From: Cyclaneusma minus
Lineage: Eukaryota; Ascomycota; Leotiomycetes; Marthamycetales; Marthamycetaceae
Assembly (NCBI GenBank): GCA_037179335.1
Contig: JAKZHN010000006.1
Location: 1,426,001 to 1,490,000 of the forward strand
Reading direction: 5' to 3'
Length of the DNA: 64,000 nt
In this document: positions 33,700 to 44,323 of the stretch, one piece after another
Position numbering within the stretch: the stretch's first letter is position 1
Layout: the number at the start of each line of letters is the position of its first letter
The notes under the pieces: model-generated
The model's input: the letters and a program-made list of their open reading frames with translations, nothing else
Databases searched by the model: none
What the model was told of the DNA's origin: nothing
Translations under genes and position numbers: made by a program

Positions 33700-34430
33700 A
33701 CAGTACTCCAGGGGGCGGTAGTTGATATACACTGGAGCTGCTACCGGCTAAATCCGTTTCTGCAGTAATAGACTAAGGGCAGGCTTTTTAGCAATATACG
33801 GATGTTCACAGTTCTGGAATTTTCGTTTAAGTCTCGCTAAAGACATGCGAAGGATATGAGATTCTCGATTAGCTAATGTTGTTCACTAGCGCCATCTACT
33901 AGCGCCGCATCGTACAGTAGGGGAAACAAATCTGAATACGGTTGTCATTTTCAGACATTTCGTATCTGTGTACCGCCCATTAGCTTTAAAAACTTTCTGA
34001 CATTTGTGGCCTATATTAAAACGCAATCTATTTGTATATCCATTTGTTGCAACGTTTCATTTTGTTTGTGCCATTTATAATAATTTTGGAAACTTGCCTT
34101 TGTGGGGAATGATGCCATGGCGAGCTTTAAAAACCTCCTTCTCAAAAGCGCTCCGCCGCGCAAATAATAAAAAAACTATGTTATTTTTTGCCTAGAAGTA
34201 TAGAAAAATAAAGGGTCTTTAATTTTGCTTACTTATATTTATTCTGGCGCGTCTCTATACGGCGGATTTTCGTTCAAAATCCAAAAATGAAAATCATTCA
34301 GACTTTCCCCCCCACTCTACCATGAATTTATGGTGTATGTTGAAAAAAGGCGCCCCTGAGCCCCTGATGCACGGACCACCAGAGTGGTCGCCTCAGGCAG
34401 TAGCTCTGTAGCTTAGCGCCAAGCGCCAGG
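33700..34430. other. AT-leaning gene-free DNA
   Basis: No gene is supported. The composition is more AT-rich than the flanks and the open frames lack features. It may be old mutated repeat DNA. Confidence 0.4.
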
Positions 34431-34585
34431 AGTTGGGAATACCCTCAATTTCTGGCGCCGGCGACCCTTCTTCCCTCCTTAGCGCAGTACACATCAGTGA
34501 TCCCGCCCCTACTTTTCACAGTGCGCAACAATTTTCAGACGGCAACTCAACACCATCCCTCGGACGACACCTTCGCACCATCAAC

Positions 34586-34932
34586 ATGTCAACTCCGAAC
34601 TCCCGCAAAGACCTTGTGTTCAATCACGCGCTGGTGATTCGGCGAGTCGTCGAAGCCTTCGGGTCTGGAATTCCCAAGAAGAATGAAGAGGCCTCGGAGA
34701 ACAACAGTGCCTTCAAGGCTCCCACCGTAACGGCGAGCCGTGTAAGCAACGGCAGCAACGGTTACTCCTTGTCGACCCACGTCGCAGTGCTTAATCGCAT
34801 TGCAGAGTAAGTACCGTCCGAGTCCCCGTATGTCGTACTTTGTTAGAGCTGCGAGTGGAATCTGACCTGTAATAAATTAGACTCGAGGCCCAGCAGAGGG
34901 CCGACGAGAAGGCACACCGCAAAGCAACATAG
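34586..34932 (+). CDS. Small paralogous protein F1 (LVFNHAL family, 90 residues)
   Basis: Exons 34586-34806 and 34881-34932 join in phase 2 through a GTAAGT...TTAG intron. The protein has a conserved core DLVFNHALVIRRVVEAFGSG, then NEEASE, a Ser/Asn/Gly-rich middle, THVAVLNRIAE at the splice site, and a short charged end (LEAQQRADEKAH). It is most like F2 at 37047 in sequence and intron position. A further intron-like segment (34958-35018, donor GTAAGT, branch GGGGCTAAC, acceptor TTAG) is conserved downstream of the stop in both copies. Function unknown; probably soluble and helical. Confidence 0.65.
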
Positions 34933-35227
34933 TGGTCCATGACTATCGTTCCCAGCGGTAAGTCTTCAAAGCGTGGAAAGAAGTATTGAAAACGAGGGGC
35001 TAACATGTGCGCGATTAGCTCACAATGTTGTTCTGGAGCGAGATGCCATCTGAACAGATGGGGATGGAGGTGAAGGCTGGGAGAAAGATATGAAGGACAA
35101 AATCAAAGATTCATCCGAAAGTGAAGCTCCGAAATCTGAACTTGCCATGCGTGAGCTTTGAAACAGCGACTGCTCAAATAGTGTGACATAATGATTGTCC
35201 CACAAGCCTCAGCTTCACATAAACTGC

Positions 35228-35649
35228 CTGCATATTGTCAGTTGCCTGTGAAGGGCGGCGGCGACGGTGGCTCCTTGCCGACCCACATCGTAGTGCTCAA
35301 GCGAATTGCAGAGTAAGTAGCGACAAAGTACCCGTACTTTGTTTCAATAGGAGTTGAATCTAAGCTGCAATGAACCGGACTCGAAGCCAACAAGAGGGCC
35401 GACGACGAGATGCAGCTCGCGACGAAGGACAGCCAGTTTAGCAAATGCCCCAAAAAAGCAGCTACCGATGCAAGCGATACCGCTGGCCCCCCACCGGCAT
35501 CAACTCAGGTCAAGCCAACATCCAATCAATCCGCCGCCAAGCCGTCCTCCAAGCCTTCCTCCAAGCCTGTCATCATCAAGCCAATCTCCAAGCCTGCCGA
35601 CGATGAGCAGGCAACAGTAGCACTAGTTTCCTTCGCAACCGTGGCTTGA
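35228..35649 (+). pseudogene. Third copy of the LVFNHAL family (F3), 5' truncated
   Basis: Only the end of the first exon (GGSLPTHIVVLKRIAE) survives, then a GTAAGT donor and intron. The acceptor expected before CTCGAAGCC is GG instead of AG. The second exon reads LEANKRADDEMQLATK and then has a longer Lys/Pro/Ser tail (KPSSKPSSKPVIIKPISKP) not present in F1 and F2. The missing 5' part and lost acceptor suggest it is not functional, although the tail is open to 35649. Confidence 0.55.
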
Positions 35650-36796
35650 TTGCAACTTCTCATGACAACAAGCGTGTGATGATGGTCCAGATTTGTCACA
35701 GTAGCAAGCCACAGGCCATTGCTTAGTATAAGTAGAGCAAGTGGAATCGATAAATCTAAATCTTAAGAGAGAGTAAAGGCCAAAGGGATTAGGAGTAATC
35801 TATATATCGAAGAGATCAATTAGCGTGGTTTGCAAGCACTGAATAGTCATATCTATCACACATCTTGCCCAGATCTCTGTCATTCCTCTCGGCTTTCCAC
35901 AGCACTTTAGCAGCCGTTTTTCTGTTTTCACCAATTATTATAGCGAAACGGGAAAACAACTCTGTAATCATCATTAACCCCTGTTATAAAAACAGATCTT
36001 TTACTATTTTTGCCCTCATCTTCTTGGGTTGTTATTTAGACAGCCAAAAAAATCGTTTTTAATATCACGTCCGTTTATCCGTTTTCTGGCCGAGGGCAAG
36101 TTCTTATAGGCCAGTAATTCTGATACTGTATAATATAGACAAAGGCGGAGATAAATTCGTAATCTTGTTAAAAGGGCTTGGACCTAAGTGCGAGGGTGGT
36201 GAAAAACGAAGGTCCTAAGCATCAACGGGAAAGACCAAAGTTTTGGAAGCTGTTCCCGTTCAGGTCATTTGAGTATGTGATATTTCGGATCCACATACCC
36301 ACACATACCTACCATTTTATTATTCATTCAACCATGCCTTGTATCTCAGGCCTCTTCCCTTTTGAGCTAATCAGAGAGCCAGGTTTAACTATCTTTGCTT
36401 TTTGAATTAGTACTTCATGTTTGGCGCATAATAGTATTTTGCCCGTCGGTTAGCAGGCATCTCTCCTCGAAATTCCTCTTTCTGCAAGCTTCCGGGGGCT
36501 CTCTACTCGAGGGCCCTCTTTGTTGACCTGGAGGCGATGGGATTATATCTACTTGCCATGCCGGGGGCAACAGCAGTGCTCAGCGCGAGGGTAACCCCAA
36601 TGCTGAGCGCAAGAGCAAACCATTCAGACTGGCTTGCCTGAAATATAAAAGCATGGTATGTGTGAGTATTGGATCCGTTTACGCTCGCTTCTGGATTCTA
36701 TGTTTCCCCCTCTCCGTATAATAATACAACACCACCAACTTGAGCCCTACGATCGCACCTCTCGTGTACTCAATAAGGACGAATTCCCCAAAAGCT
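35650..36796. other. Repeat DNA with a copy of the 32.6-kb family
   Basis: 36066-36180 matches 32568-32685, and 36205-36290 resembles DNA near 33000-33060. There is no intact gene. Confidence 0.5.
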
Positions 36797-37022
36797 GTGA
36801 CGGCCCTGGGCCGGTCACGAGGCTACGTCACGAGGCTGGGAGCTAAGGGAGGGCCTCAAGCCCCAGCCTTTTGGAGCTAACGCTGAGGCGAAGCATTAGC
36901 GTGGATCTAGTAGACTTAAAAGGCTGGAGAATCTCCGACTCTCCTCCCCTTCTCCTTAAATACTACACACCCATTGCCCTCGCTCCTCTCCCTTCCGGTG
37001 CCGAGGACCCTGCGCGTTACAA
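36797..37022 (+). promoter_or_regulatory. Promoter-like repeat directly upstream of F2
   Basis: This is the best-preserved copy of the unit also seen at 21897-22142: near-palindrome GTGACGGCCCTGGGCCGGTC, GAGCTAACGC...GCATTAGCGTGGATC foldback, GACTTAAAAGGC box, CT-rich tract and GGTGCCGAGGACC. The ATG of F2 lies 25 bases beyond its end, as expected if it drives F2. The promoter role is inferred. Confidence 0.6.
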
Positions 37023-37046
37023 AAACCAGTCGACAAAGCTGCCAAC

Positions 37047-37366
37047 ATGCGCAACCCCTTGGACAGCTCGGGCAGCGGCCTGGTGTTCAACCACGCGCTG
37101 TGTATCAAACGAGTACACAAAGCCTTCGCTTCGTCAATCCCCCAAAACGAAGAGGCCTCGGAAAAGAAGAGTAGCCGCAAAGCCCCCATGGAGATTGCGA
37201 GTGTTGAGAAGAGCGGCGGTAACTCCTCGACCCACCTCGCAGTGCTTCGTCGCATTACTGAGTATGTACTTCGTACTCCGTTGGAGCTGGAGTGGAATCT
37301 GACTTGTGATAATTTAGGCTCGAAGCCCAAAAGAGGGCCGGCGAGACACACCGCGCCCTGCCGTAA
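37047..37366 (+). CDS. Small paralogous protein F2 (LVFNHAL family, 87 residues)
   Basis: Exons 37047-37261 and 37318-37366 join through a GTATGT...TTAG phase-2 intron at the same place as in F1. The conserved parts are GLVFNHALCIKRVHKAFASS, NEEASE, THLAVLRRITE and LEAQKRAGETH. The middle Ser/Gly stretch is shorter than in F1. The conserved intron-like segment after the stop lies at 37406-37473. The promoter-like repeat sits immediately upstream. Confidence 0.65.
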
Positions 37367-37473
37367 AGCGGCATAAAAATTCAGGACTACCTATCGTTCC
37401 CAGCGGTAAGTTTTCACTCTTCAAAGCGTGGAAAGGCGTATTGGAAAGAAGGGGCTAACATATGTGCAACTAG

Positions 37474-38425
37474 CATTCAGTTCTTTCTCCTATCGCGTCT
37501 CTTTCCACCGCACAAGAAGAGCATCACAATGCCGTATCGGAGCAAAACTTCATCTGAGCGAATGGATATGGAGGTGAATTTCGGGGCTGGGGGATGGAGA
37601 TGAGAAACAAAAACAAACATTCCTCCGAACATAAACTTTACAACATGAACTTGCCACGCGTGATAGCTGTGAAATAGCAATTGCTCATAGCATTTTATTG
37701 AAAGTCGTCTTATAAGCTTCAGCTTCATATAGACTGCCCATATCTTGTCGATGGTCAGGCTTGCACCAGATGTTGACTACCAAGCCCGAGACACCAATCC
37801 CATAACGACCTTCGATGTCACTAAGGACTATATATACTTCGCGAGAGTGTCGGGGCGGGGGAAATAGCGGGTGAAGAAGCGGATAAAGGAGCGGGTGAAG
37901 GAGCAGAGGGTAGAGAATGTCGAACGAGCCAATCTTTCCTATCCTTATTTTATCATCTCCTAGCTTGACATGTGAAAAGTCCCTAAAAGCTTCCAAACCT
38001 TACAAAATGTCCTGGACTTGCTTTTATCATAAGCAATACCGAGTGAGCGAACTCCACCCAAGCGCTAAGACTTTCCGGTGTGATAAAAATGGCATAGCGA
38101 TTTTCTGCTATTTTGATAATGTGAAGAGCAAAAGATTTTCAGAAATTGAATGTAGCAGCCAACCAATCTTTGCAATTTGGGTTGAAGCTGGAGAAGCTGA
38201 ATTGCAAAGATTTCTCGTGGTTGTGGTTTGAGTAGTGGCCCGTGGGAGCCCCACAGGAAGCCAAGCGACAAGCAGGGAGTGTTCACTGGCCCGTGCACAA
38301 GTACATGTACGCGACGCGGTTAGGACCATCATATACCACATCATGAAATAGTCTGTCGACGTGATCGCAGGTCCGCAAATGATAAGTCATCCCGCTCTGC
38401 CCTGAGCAGCTGTCAGTCAAAAAGA
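37474..38425. other. Spacer with unsupported open frames
   Basis: A 104-codon + frame (37917-38231) and minus frames occur, none with recognised features. The last part is the promoter region of the Cys/His gene at 38426. Confidence 0.35.
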
Positions 38426-39255
38426 ATGGCCAACTCATCGGATATCGACACCGTACACGCCATCAAACATGCCAAACCATCGGATCTCGAGCGTACGCTC
38501 ATCGCTGTTGTCCTAAAGTCACCAGGAGCAGCTGCATTCATTTGAAAAGAATTAGTTGTAAGTGAAGTTCAGTCCAGACTCAAAGCTGGAAAGGATATTG
38601 CTGATAGAAAGAAGAACTCCGCCACTGGGCAGAAGAGAACAGCGGACGAGATCGAAGGGAGAAGTGGAAATGGGAATCTGGCGGGAGTAAAATGTCACGT
38701 TTGTGGCAAGAGCAACGAGAATACACGAGCTCGATGCAAGCAATGCAAGGAGGATTTTGATACGGCTAATAACAACGAAGGTGACTGCATTTGGCACGAT
38801 GGTGAGTAATCTGGCTCTTGTCCATTTTTCTTTACATAAGTGTAGATATTGACCGTATTGTCTTAGGCGAAAGTTACAGAGACGACGACGCCGACATATG
38901 GGCTGGTATGCATTATCACCACGAAAGGGAGCTTGACGCATTGGAAAATAATCCAGTGTACTCTGAGGGATTCCGTTGGGACTGCTGTGATAAGGAGGGT
39001 GATCATGTGGGTTGTAAGAGGACGAAGCATGTTGTTGATGAGGAGTGGGCGAGAAAGTGTGAGGCGAAGAGGAAGAGGGCGAAATGGGAGACTGTGACTG
39101 ATAGCGAGGAGGAGAGTGAGATTGAAAGTGAGATTGAAAGTGAGGAGGAGGAGAGTGAAGAGGAGGAGGGGGGTGACGAGGAAGAGTGTGATGAGCAGGA
39201 GGGTGATGAGGAGGAGGGCGAGGAGGAGGGGGAAAGGAAGAAACGGAGGATATAA
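38426..39255 (+). pseudogene. Cys/His protein with acidic tail, copy A, broken by an in-frame TGA
   Basis: Exons 38426-38557, 38612-38801 and 38867-39255 have phases 0 and 1, at the same positions as in copy B. Codon 40 (38543-38545) is TGA; the aligned stretch of copy B reads FVARELV where A reads FI-stop-KELV. Exon 2 has CHVCGKSNENTRARCKQC, then EDFDT and GDCIWHDG. Exon 3 has GFRWDCCDKEGD, GCKRTKHV and a tail of nearly pure Glu/Asp/Ser ending KKRRI. The Cys and His pattern suggests zinc binding. Without the stop it would be 236 residues. Confidence 0.7.
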
Positions 39256-39624
39256 AGAGGAAAAGGAAGTGGGAAAAATGATTATCTGAGCAAGTATGCG
39301 AAGGAGTGCACTTTAGCTACACTAGGTATCTGTTCCTGTGGGTCTTGTAAATGGGGCGGAACTAAGGAGAGCCGGGGTGAAGCAATAGCTACCCCTGTTG
39401 GCCCTTCCATAGCACGTGCCTTGCAGCCTTGAACACGTGCCTTGATCTGGCTGCCTTGGCCGTAAGGCAACTACATACACGCCGCGCGCGCCGCGGAAGA
39501 TATTCAATTCGACTTCTGACTTCATGTCCTCTGCTGCGCTCTGCTCGCAACGACCTTCCAACCCCTGTGCGTGCAGCCTGCCAATATCCGCCCAGATCCA
39601 CAACCCCCTCTCCGCCCTATCAAG

Positions 39625-40435
39625 ATGACGTTCGAAAACAATGTTTTAGACTCAGTCTACGCCATCAACCGCGCCACGCCAGCAGAGCTCAAAGAAGTGA
39701 TCACCGATCTCGTCTTCAAATCAGCTGACGCCGCTGAGTTTGTAGCAAGAGAACTGGTCGTAAGTGAAGCATATGCAAGAACAATCTTCCTCCTCCCCGA
39801 TTTATTCTCGAGCATTCATCCAAGATTTGAAACTCAGAGCTAGAAACAACACCACTGACGTGAAAAAAAGAAGAAGCAGGCGATCTCTGGACAAAAGAAG
39901 AAAGCTGATGAAATCAAATGGGCTCGCTGCGAGCAATGCAACGATGACTTTGATACGAATGATAATCTTGATGGCGACTGCATCTGGCACCAAGGTGAGC
40001 TCTTATCTCCCTCAACACTTGTCTAATATCTCTCATCTGGACTTTTCCCAATCTGTCAAATTTCTCTCAGCTCTATTGCTCCAGTTTTTCCAACTTGTTC
40101 CGCGAAATATGCTTACACAAGTTTGTTCAGGCTCCAAGGAGAGAAACGAGGATCACCCAGTATGGCATGAATACGAAATCTATGATTTGGACCCGCATGA
40201 AGAGTTAGAGGATGATCCAGGACTGCAAAAGGGATTCCGCTGGAGCTGCTGCTGGGAGGATGGTAATGCTATGGGATGCTTAAGGGAAAAGCATGTGGTT
40301 GATGAAGAGTTTGAAAAGAAGCTTGCCGGGCAGGAGAAGGGAGACGGCGGAGGTAGTGAGAAACATGGCAGGGTTCAAGACGATGATGAAGAAGAGCATC
40401 GAGAGGAAGAGTCTAAGAAGAAGATCAAAGTTTGA
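39625..40435 (+). CDS. Cys/His protein with acidic tail, copy B (intact, 187 residues)
   Basis: Exons 39625-39759, 39871-39994 and 40131-40435 give an open protein. The N-terminus (AINRATPAELKEVITDLVF) is helical. Exon 2 keeps one CxxC (RCEQCNDDFDTND) and GDCIWHQG. Exon 3 has HPVWHEYE, GFRWSCCWEDG, GCLREKHVVDEE and an acidic/basic end KKKIKV. The first CxxC of copy A is absent. The GDCIWHxG / GFRWxCC / GC...H pattern occurs in uncharacterised fungal proteins and suggests a metal-binding fold; function unknown. Tandem duplicate of copy A. Confidence 0.75.
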
Positions 40436-40940
40436 GGACAGCTGCTCGGACGAATACGAGGATGAAGAGAAGCTCATTTGAAGCCGCCTGTTCTTAGGTT
40501 CGGGAGTATCACTCTTTCTCTTTTGCAAGTTTGTTAAATTGTTTATGTTTGTAGATTGTAGGAAGCCAGGAAGTATGAACTAACAAGACTCCACGGTGCA
40601 AAGATTCTAAAATAGAAACAGTACACCAATAATCCGACATCAAATATGCCTTCCACTTTTTGTTTTCCAAGCAAGCAATACCATGAACCATTTGTACAGC
40701 CCAAATCGCAAGTTTCCAAGACTCCCGCAGACTAGTTGAAGCACAACGAAGCAATAACTACAAGTAGAGACAACTTCGCGGTGGTCAATCAAATGCGCAA
40801 ATCCACATCATCCCCTAGCCCTCATTGCCGACTCTTAGCCTTCTTGACCGTCGCCTCATAGCGCGAATGATACCTAAAAGCTGTAAGCACAAATCTCAAC
40901 ATCATAATAAGTGGAAAACATACCCAAAGTCATTACCACC

Positions 40941-41750
40941 TCAGAAATCTTGTGCCTTTGCCTCTGCGTCACGCTTGGCCTTCTCCGCATAAGAATCATA
41001 GTTATCAACATCCGGGACATACTCGTAGTATTTAGTGAAATCCGATTGTGCGTCACGCTTCTCCTCCGCGGGATACACGCCATAATCCTCGAACGGGTCG
41101 CCGTAGGTGATATAGTCATAGCGCTTGGTCTTCTCGGCATACACACTATAACGATCGAAGGGATCGCTGCCTGGACCGTATTCCTCGTAAGCTTGGGCAT
41201 CCCGCTTGGTCTTCTCGGCTGCTCCAGCTACTGCCTCGGCCTCAGCTTCAGCTTCAGCTTCACGCTTGTAGCTCGCGTAGGAAGTGTACTCCTTGGGAGG
41301 CATGTCTGGGTATGTGCCATAGCCGCCCGGAGGAGTCCCATAGGTGTCGTACTGGGCGGCAGCATCGGCCCTGGCGAGAGCTTTGGCTGGAGCTTTGGCC
41401 GGAGCATTTGCACGCTTGTAGCTCCCGTAGGAAGTGTACTCATTGGGAGCTACGTCTGGGTACGTGCCGTAGCCGCCTGGAGGAGTCGCATAAGTGTCGT
41501 ACTTGGCTGGAGCTTTGGCTGGAGCTTTGGCCGGAGCATTTGCACGCTTGTAGCTTCCGTAGGAAGTGTACTCCTTGGGAGGCATGTCTGGGTATGTGCC
41601 ATAGCCGCCTGGAGGAGTCCCATAGGTGTCGTACTTGGCGGCAGCATCGGCCCTGGCGGGAGCTTTGGCGGGAGCGTCAACAGGAATGGCGGCACCGTAG
41701 ATAAGATGAAGCGAGGCAATGCCAAGCAGGAGAGATTGAGTAGGCTTCAT
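40941..41750 (-). CDS. Secreted Kex2-processed repeat peptide precursor, Tyr-rich (269 residues)
   Basis: One exon on the minus strand. Residues 1-20 are a signal peptide. Seven Lys-Arg sites (68-69, 112-113, 162-163, 182-183, 209-210, 231-232, 259-260) cut the rest into pieces. The first three repeats share YDTYGTPPGGYGTYPD and EYTSYGSYKR, spaced by Ala-Pro-Ala-Lys runs. After the third site comes EAEAEAEAEA, a Kex2 then dipeptidyl-aminopeptidase (Ste13) type leader. The last peptides share DPFxxYxVY. Such precursors release small secreted peptides in fungi, including mating pheromones and the ribosomally made dikaritins. No Trp-Cys alpha-pheromone core is present, and no dikaritin-type partner enzyme is nearby. 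The start was chosen for the signal peptide although the frame is open further upstream. Confidence 0.85.
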   Translation of the reverse strand: MKPTQSLLLGIASLHLIYGAAIPVDAPAKAPARADAAAKYDTYGTPPGGYGTYPDMPPKEYTSYGSYKRANAPAKAPAKAPAKYDTYATPPGGYGTYPDVAPNEYTSYGSYKRANAPAKAPAKALARADAAAQYDTYGTPPGGYGTYPDMPPKEYTSYASYKREAEAEAEAEAVAGAAEKTKRDAQAYEEYGPGSDPFDRYSVYAEKTKRYDYITYGDPFEDYGVYPAEEKRDAQSDFTKYYEYVPDVDNYDSYAEKAKRDAEAKAQDF

Positions 41751-43857
41751 GATTGCGGATGAATCCGACAATCGAGAGTGGAAGTGAACGACTGGTTGTA
41801 GAGAAAAGCAGAGGAACTTGGTAACGTTGAAGTACTCCAAGCTGAAAGTACAGACTCCGGAGCCTGGTACCGAAAATTTGGATATACCAGGACAGCTAGG
41901 ACTTATATATTTTGACAGTGGGAAGAGGCCTACCTCAGAGGTGTCAAAATCTTCGGAGCACATAGTCGATGAAAGAAGGCTTGACTCGTATCTGAGACTC
42001 GGAACCAGCGGCTGAGCCGACATACTCCAAGCTAACTCAAGCGACTACTGGTTCCGGACGTTCCCCATCAGCCTCTCACCCAAGGGGGGACCTGGGATAG
42101 CTCCCTGACCGGGAGAGCATTAAGTGAAAAGCGGTATAGAACTCAAAATGTCTGCCCCAGAAAGCCAGAACAACAGGTGGTGCTATAATTCAACTCACCC
42201 TGCAACCTTCCGACGCCTCCAAGCATCTGGAGCGCTCTGTCAAGGCAAGTATTTGAGCGCCCTTGCAGGCGTCAAAGAGCAAAATGGGTCCTGAAAAATG
42301 ACATGGATGCATGAAGTCCTCGGAGCCGGATCATAACCTTATTGTGTGGTATTGGAGGATCTGAGATGCTATTTGTAGGTTTAAGTGAATTCGGCATCTC
42401 AAATCTTCAGACCACTTGACGTCACTCACCATCGGGGACTGGGGGCCTTGGGACTTCTACTGGTATTTCTCGTTGGACCGCCTTTTCCTGTGTTCCTGCA
42501 CGTGGGATCTCGATCTTGAAGTCTTGGTGGATCGGGTTTTGACTGCAATTGACTTTCCACCTGCCGAAGAAGCCGGAGACTCCCAAACTTTCTGCAACTA
42601 CCCGCCTCCGACCGACACCGGGAACGCATGGTCTGGCTATGCCAGCACCGTGAGATGTATGTGGCCATTGAAATGGTGTATTCAGAGCACCAAGACCACA
42701 GTTGTCTGGGCGTACAAAAGCCACCATCATGCCTTGTATCGCTGTGTGACAAACCTCAGGTCATCAGTGGTGTGTCAACGACGAACCTGGCGAAAGACCC
42801 GACTCTCCGACTTTCCGAGCATGGGCGGATGAGGGGTGGCCGTTCCCAAGCTGGAGAGGAAGACGGCAGAGATGGTGAGATGGAGCTGGTGAATGCCTTA
42901 GAGGATCGAGGAGTCGGACCCGGTTTGGGACGGAGATGGGGGGTTGAACAGAGAGCCCAGGGTGGAAGATGCGATGAGGAGGAGGGAGGCGGAGCGGAGG
43001 CGAGAGAGAGGGTGGTCGTGGAGAGGTTGGAGATAGTTATTAGTGTTAACGAAGGGAAGAGGTTGATTGCATGTCCGACGACTTCCTAGCACATACGTCC
43101 ACGTCGCACAAACGAGCGAGGAGCGAGCGCTAAGATAAGATAAGGCAAAATCCCCAATCTGCAGCTCCAGGATGCCATCAACTCCATCCTCTGTCTTCTC
43201 ACGATCTACATGTATTGAATTCCCACCTCAAAGTCGATCTGGACCCACACCCCCCACCCAGTCGTCGTTTACGATGCTCGGCTGCATCATCAGAGTCGAC
43301 AACCCCACGTCTCATCTGGGGACTCGACATCTGAGGATGTGCAGTAGCTGTATGCGGAGACCTGCCGGGTGTCTGAGATGGTGATGACGAGCGAGTCCGA
43401 CTTGATAGATGCATATGTTCCATCCATCCGGAGTGATGATGGCCTTGGATGATTTCAAATACAAATTAAGTCCGAAGCAGGTATTTGTCGAGACGGAAGC
43501 TGGAACATCGTGGAAATCCGGGTTTGTAAGCAGTGCTTATGGAGTTGGGGGCCATTACGCTGTGGAGAGCTTTGCGGGTGGACAATGGTTACGAGAATCT
43601 GGAATCGGATGATTGGCCAGTTATGGGAATATATGAAGCCTTGAGAAGCTCCTCTTCATTCTTCCATTTCTTCCTACTTCACCAGCTTCTCAGTAACGGT
43701 GTGTGACTTTGAAGTTTGAGTGGCACTGCGACAGTGACGCCGCCTCGGACCACCTCACTGTCTCAATTTCCCAAGCCCCATCGACCTTCCAATTCCCATC
43801 AACCTTCGACCTCCCACTCTCTTCATATCCTGCCACACCAACACATCTTCTCCAAGT
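41751..43857. other. Upstream of the peptide precursor and gene-poor spacer
   Basis: The first few hundred bases are the peptide gene's promoter. Frames at 42416-43089 and 43172-43612 have no recognised domain or consistent splice sites. An upstream exon of the MAPEG-like gene was sought here without success. Confidence 0.4.
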
Positions 43858-44323
43858 GTGTTGAAGAAGGAGGAGTGGGAGAAGTTTGAGAGAGCTGAGG
43901 CGGCGCATAAGAATGCGGAGGAGGCCACGCCTTATGTGTGAGTGATGCGTTTTTCTTTGGGTTTGGTTGGGGTTGGGGTGTGGTGGTGGGAGGGAGTGGG
44001 GAGTAGTGGGGGGATGAAGGGGAAGATGGTGGGCCGGAGATGATTCTCTCTACCTCGAGACGATGAAGTGACCGGAAGCAAGACATCAACTGACAAAACT
44101 CGCGAACAGAGTGGCAGCTGTGGTTCTAGGCAGTATTACGAACTTGGATCCCGCTTTCTTGAACACAATAATGGGCGCGTATCTTCTGTCGAGAGTGCTG
44201 TATCCCGTGTTGTATATCAGGACGACGTCGGAAAAGTGGAGTTATGGGAGGAGCGGAGTGTGGTTCATGGGATACGTATTCTTGATGTGGATTATCGTGA
44301 AGGCGGGGTGGGCTTTGATGTGA
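43858..44323 (+). CDS. MAPEG-domain protein, 3' exons only
   Basis: Exon 43858-43937 joins 44110-44323 (donor GTGAGT, acceptor ACAG, phase 2). It reads EEWEKFERAEAAHKNAEE, then hydrophobic VVAAVVLGSITNLD, LNTIMGAYLLSRVLYPVLYI, a SYGRSGVWF turn and a last membrane segment. The ERAxAAHxN motif, the xxSRVLY helix and the RS turn are diagnostic of the MAPEG family (membrane glutathione and eicosanoid metabolism proteins). The family normally has another N-terminal helix. No ATG or coding exon for it is found upstream, so the gene is either 5'-truncated or has an unseen first exon. Confidence 0.65.

Noticed and set aside
40941..41750. Identity as an alpha-pheromone precursor
   Set aside because: The EAEA stretch after KR fits, but no short repeated Trp-Cys type core is present and the spacer peptides are long and Tyr-rich.
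40911..41762. A 283-codon + strand frame opposite the Kex2-type precursor
   Set aside because: It is a shadow of the repetitive minus-strand gene; the minus strand has the signal peptide, KR sites and repeats.
42416..43089. Overlapping 138- and 153-codon + frames
   Set aside because: Composition is not protein-like, frames compete, and no exon pairs with the MAPEG segment.
43409..43612. A 67-codon frame as the first exon of the MAPEG-like gene
   Set aside because: It lacks any hydrophobic helix and does not join in a plausible phase.
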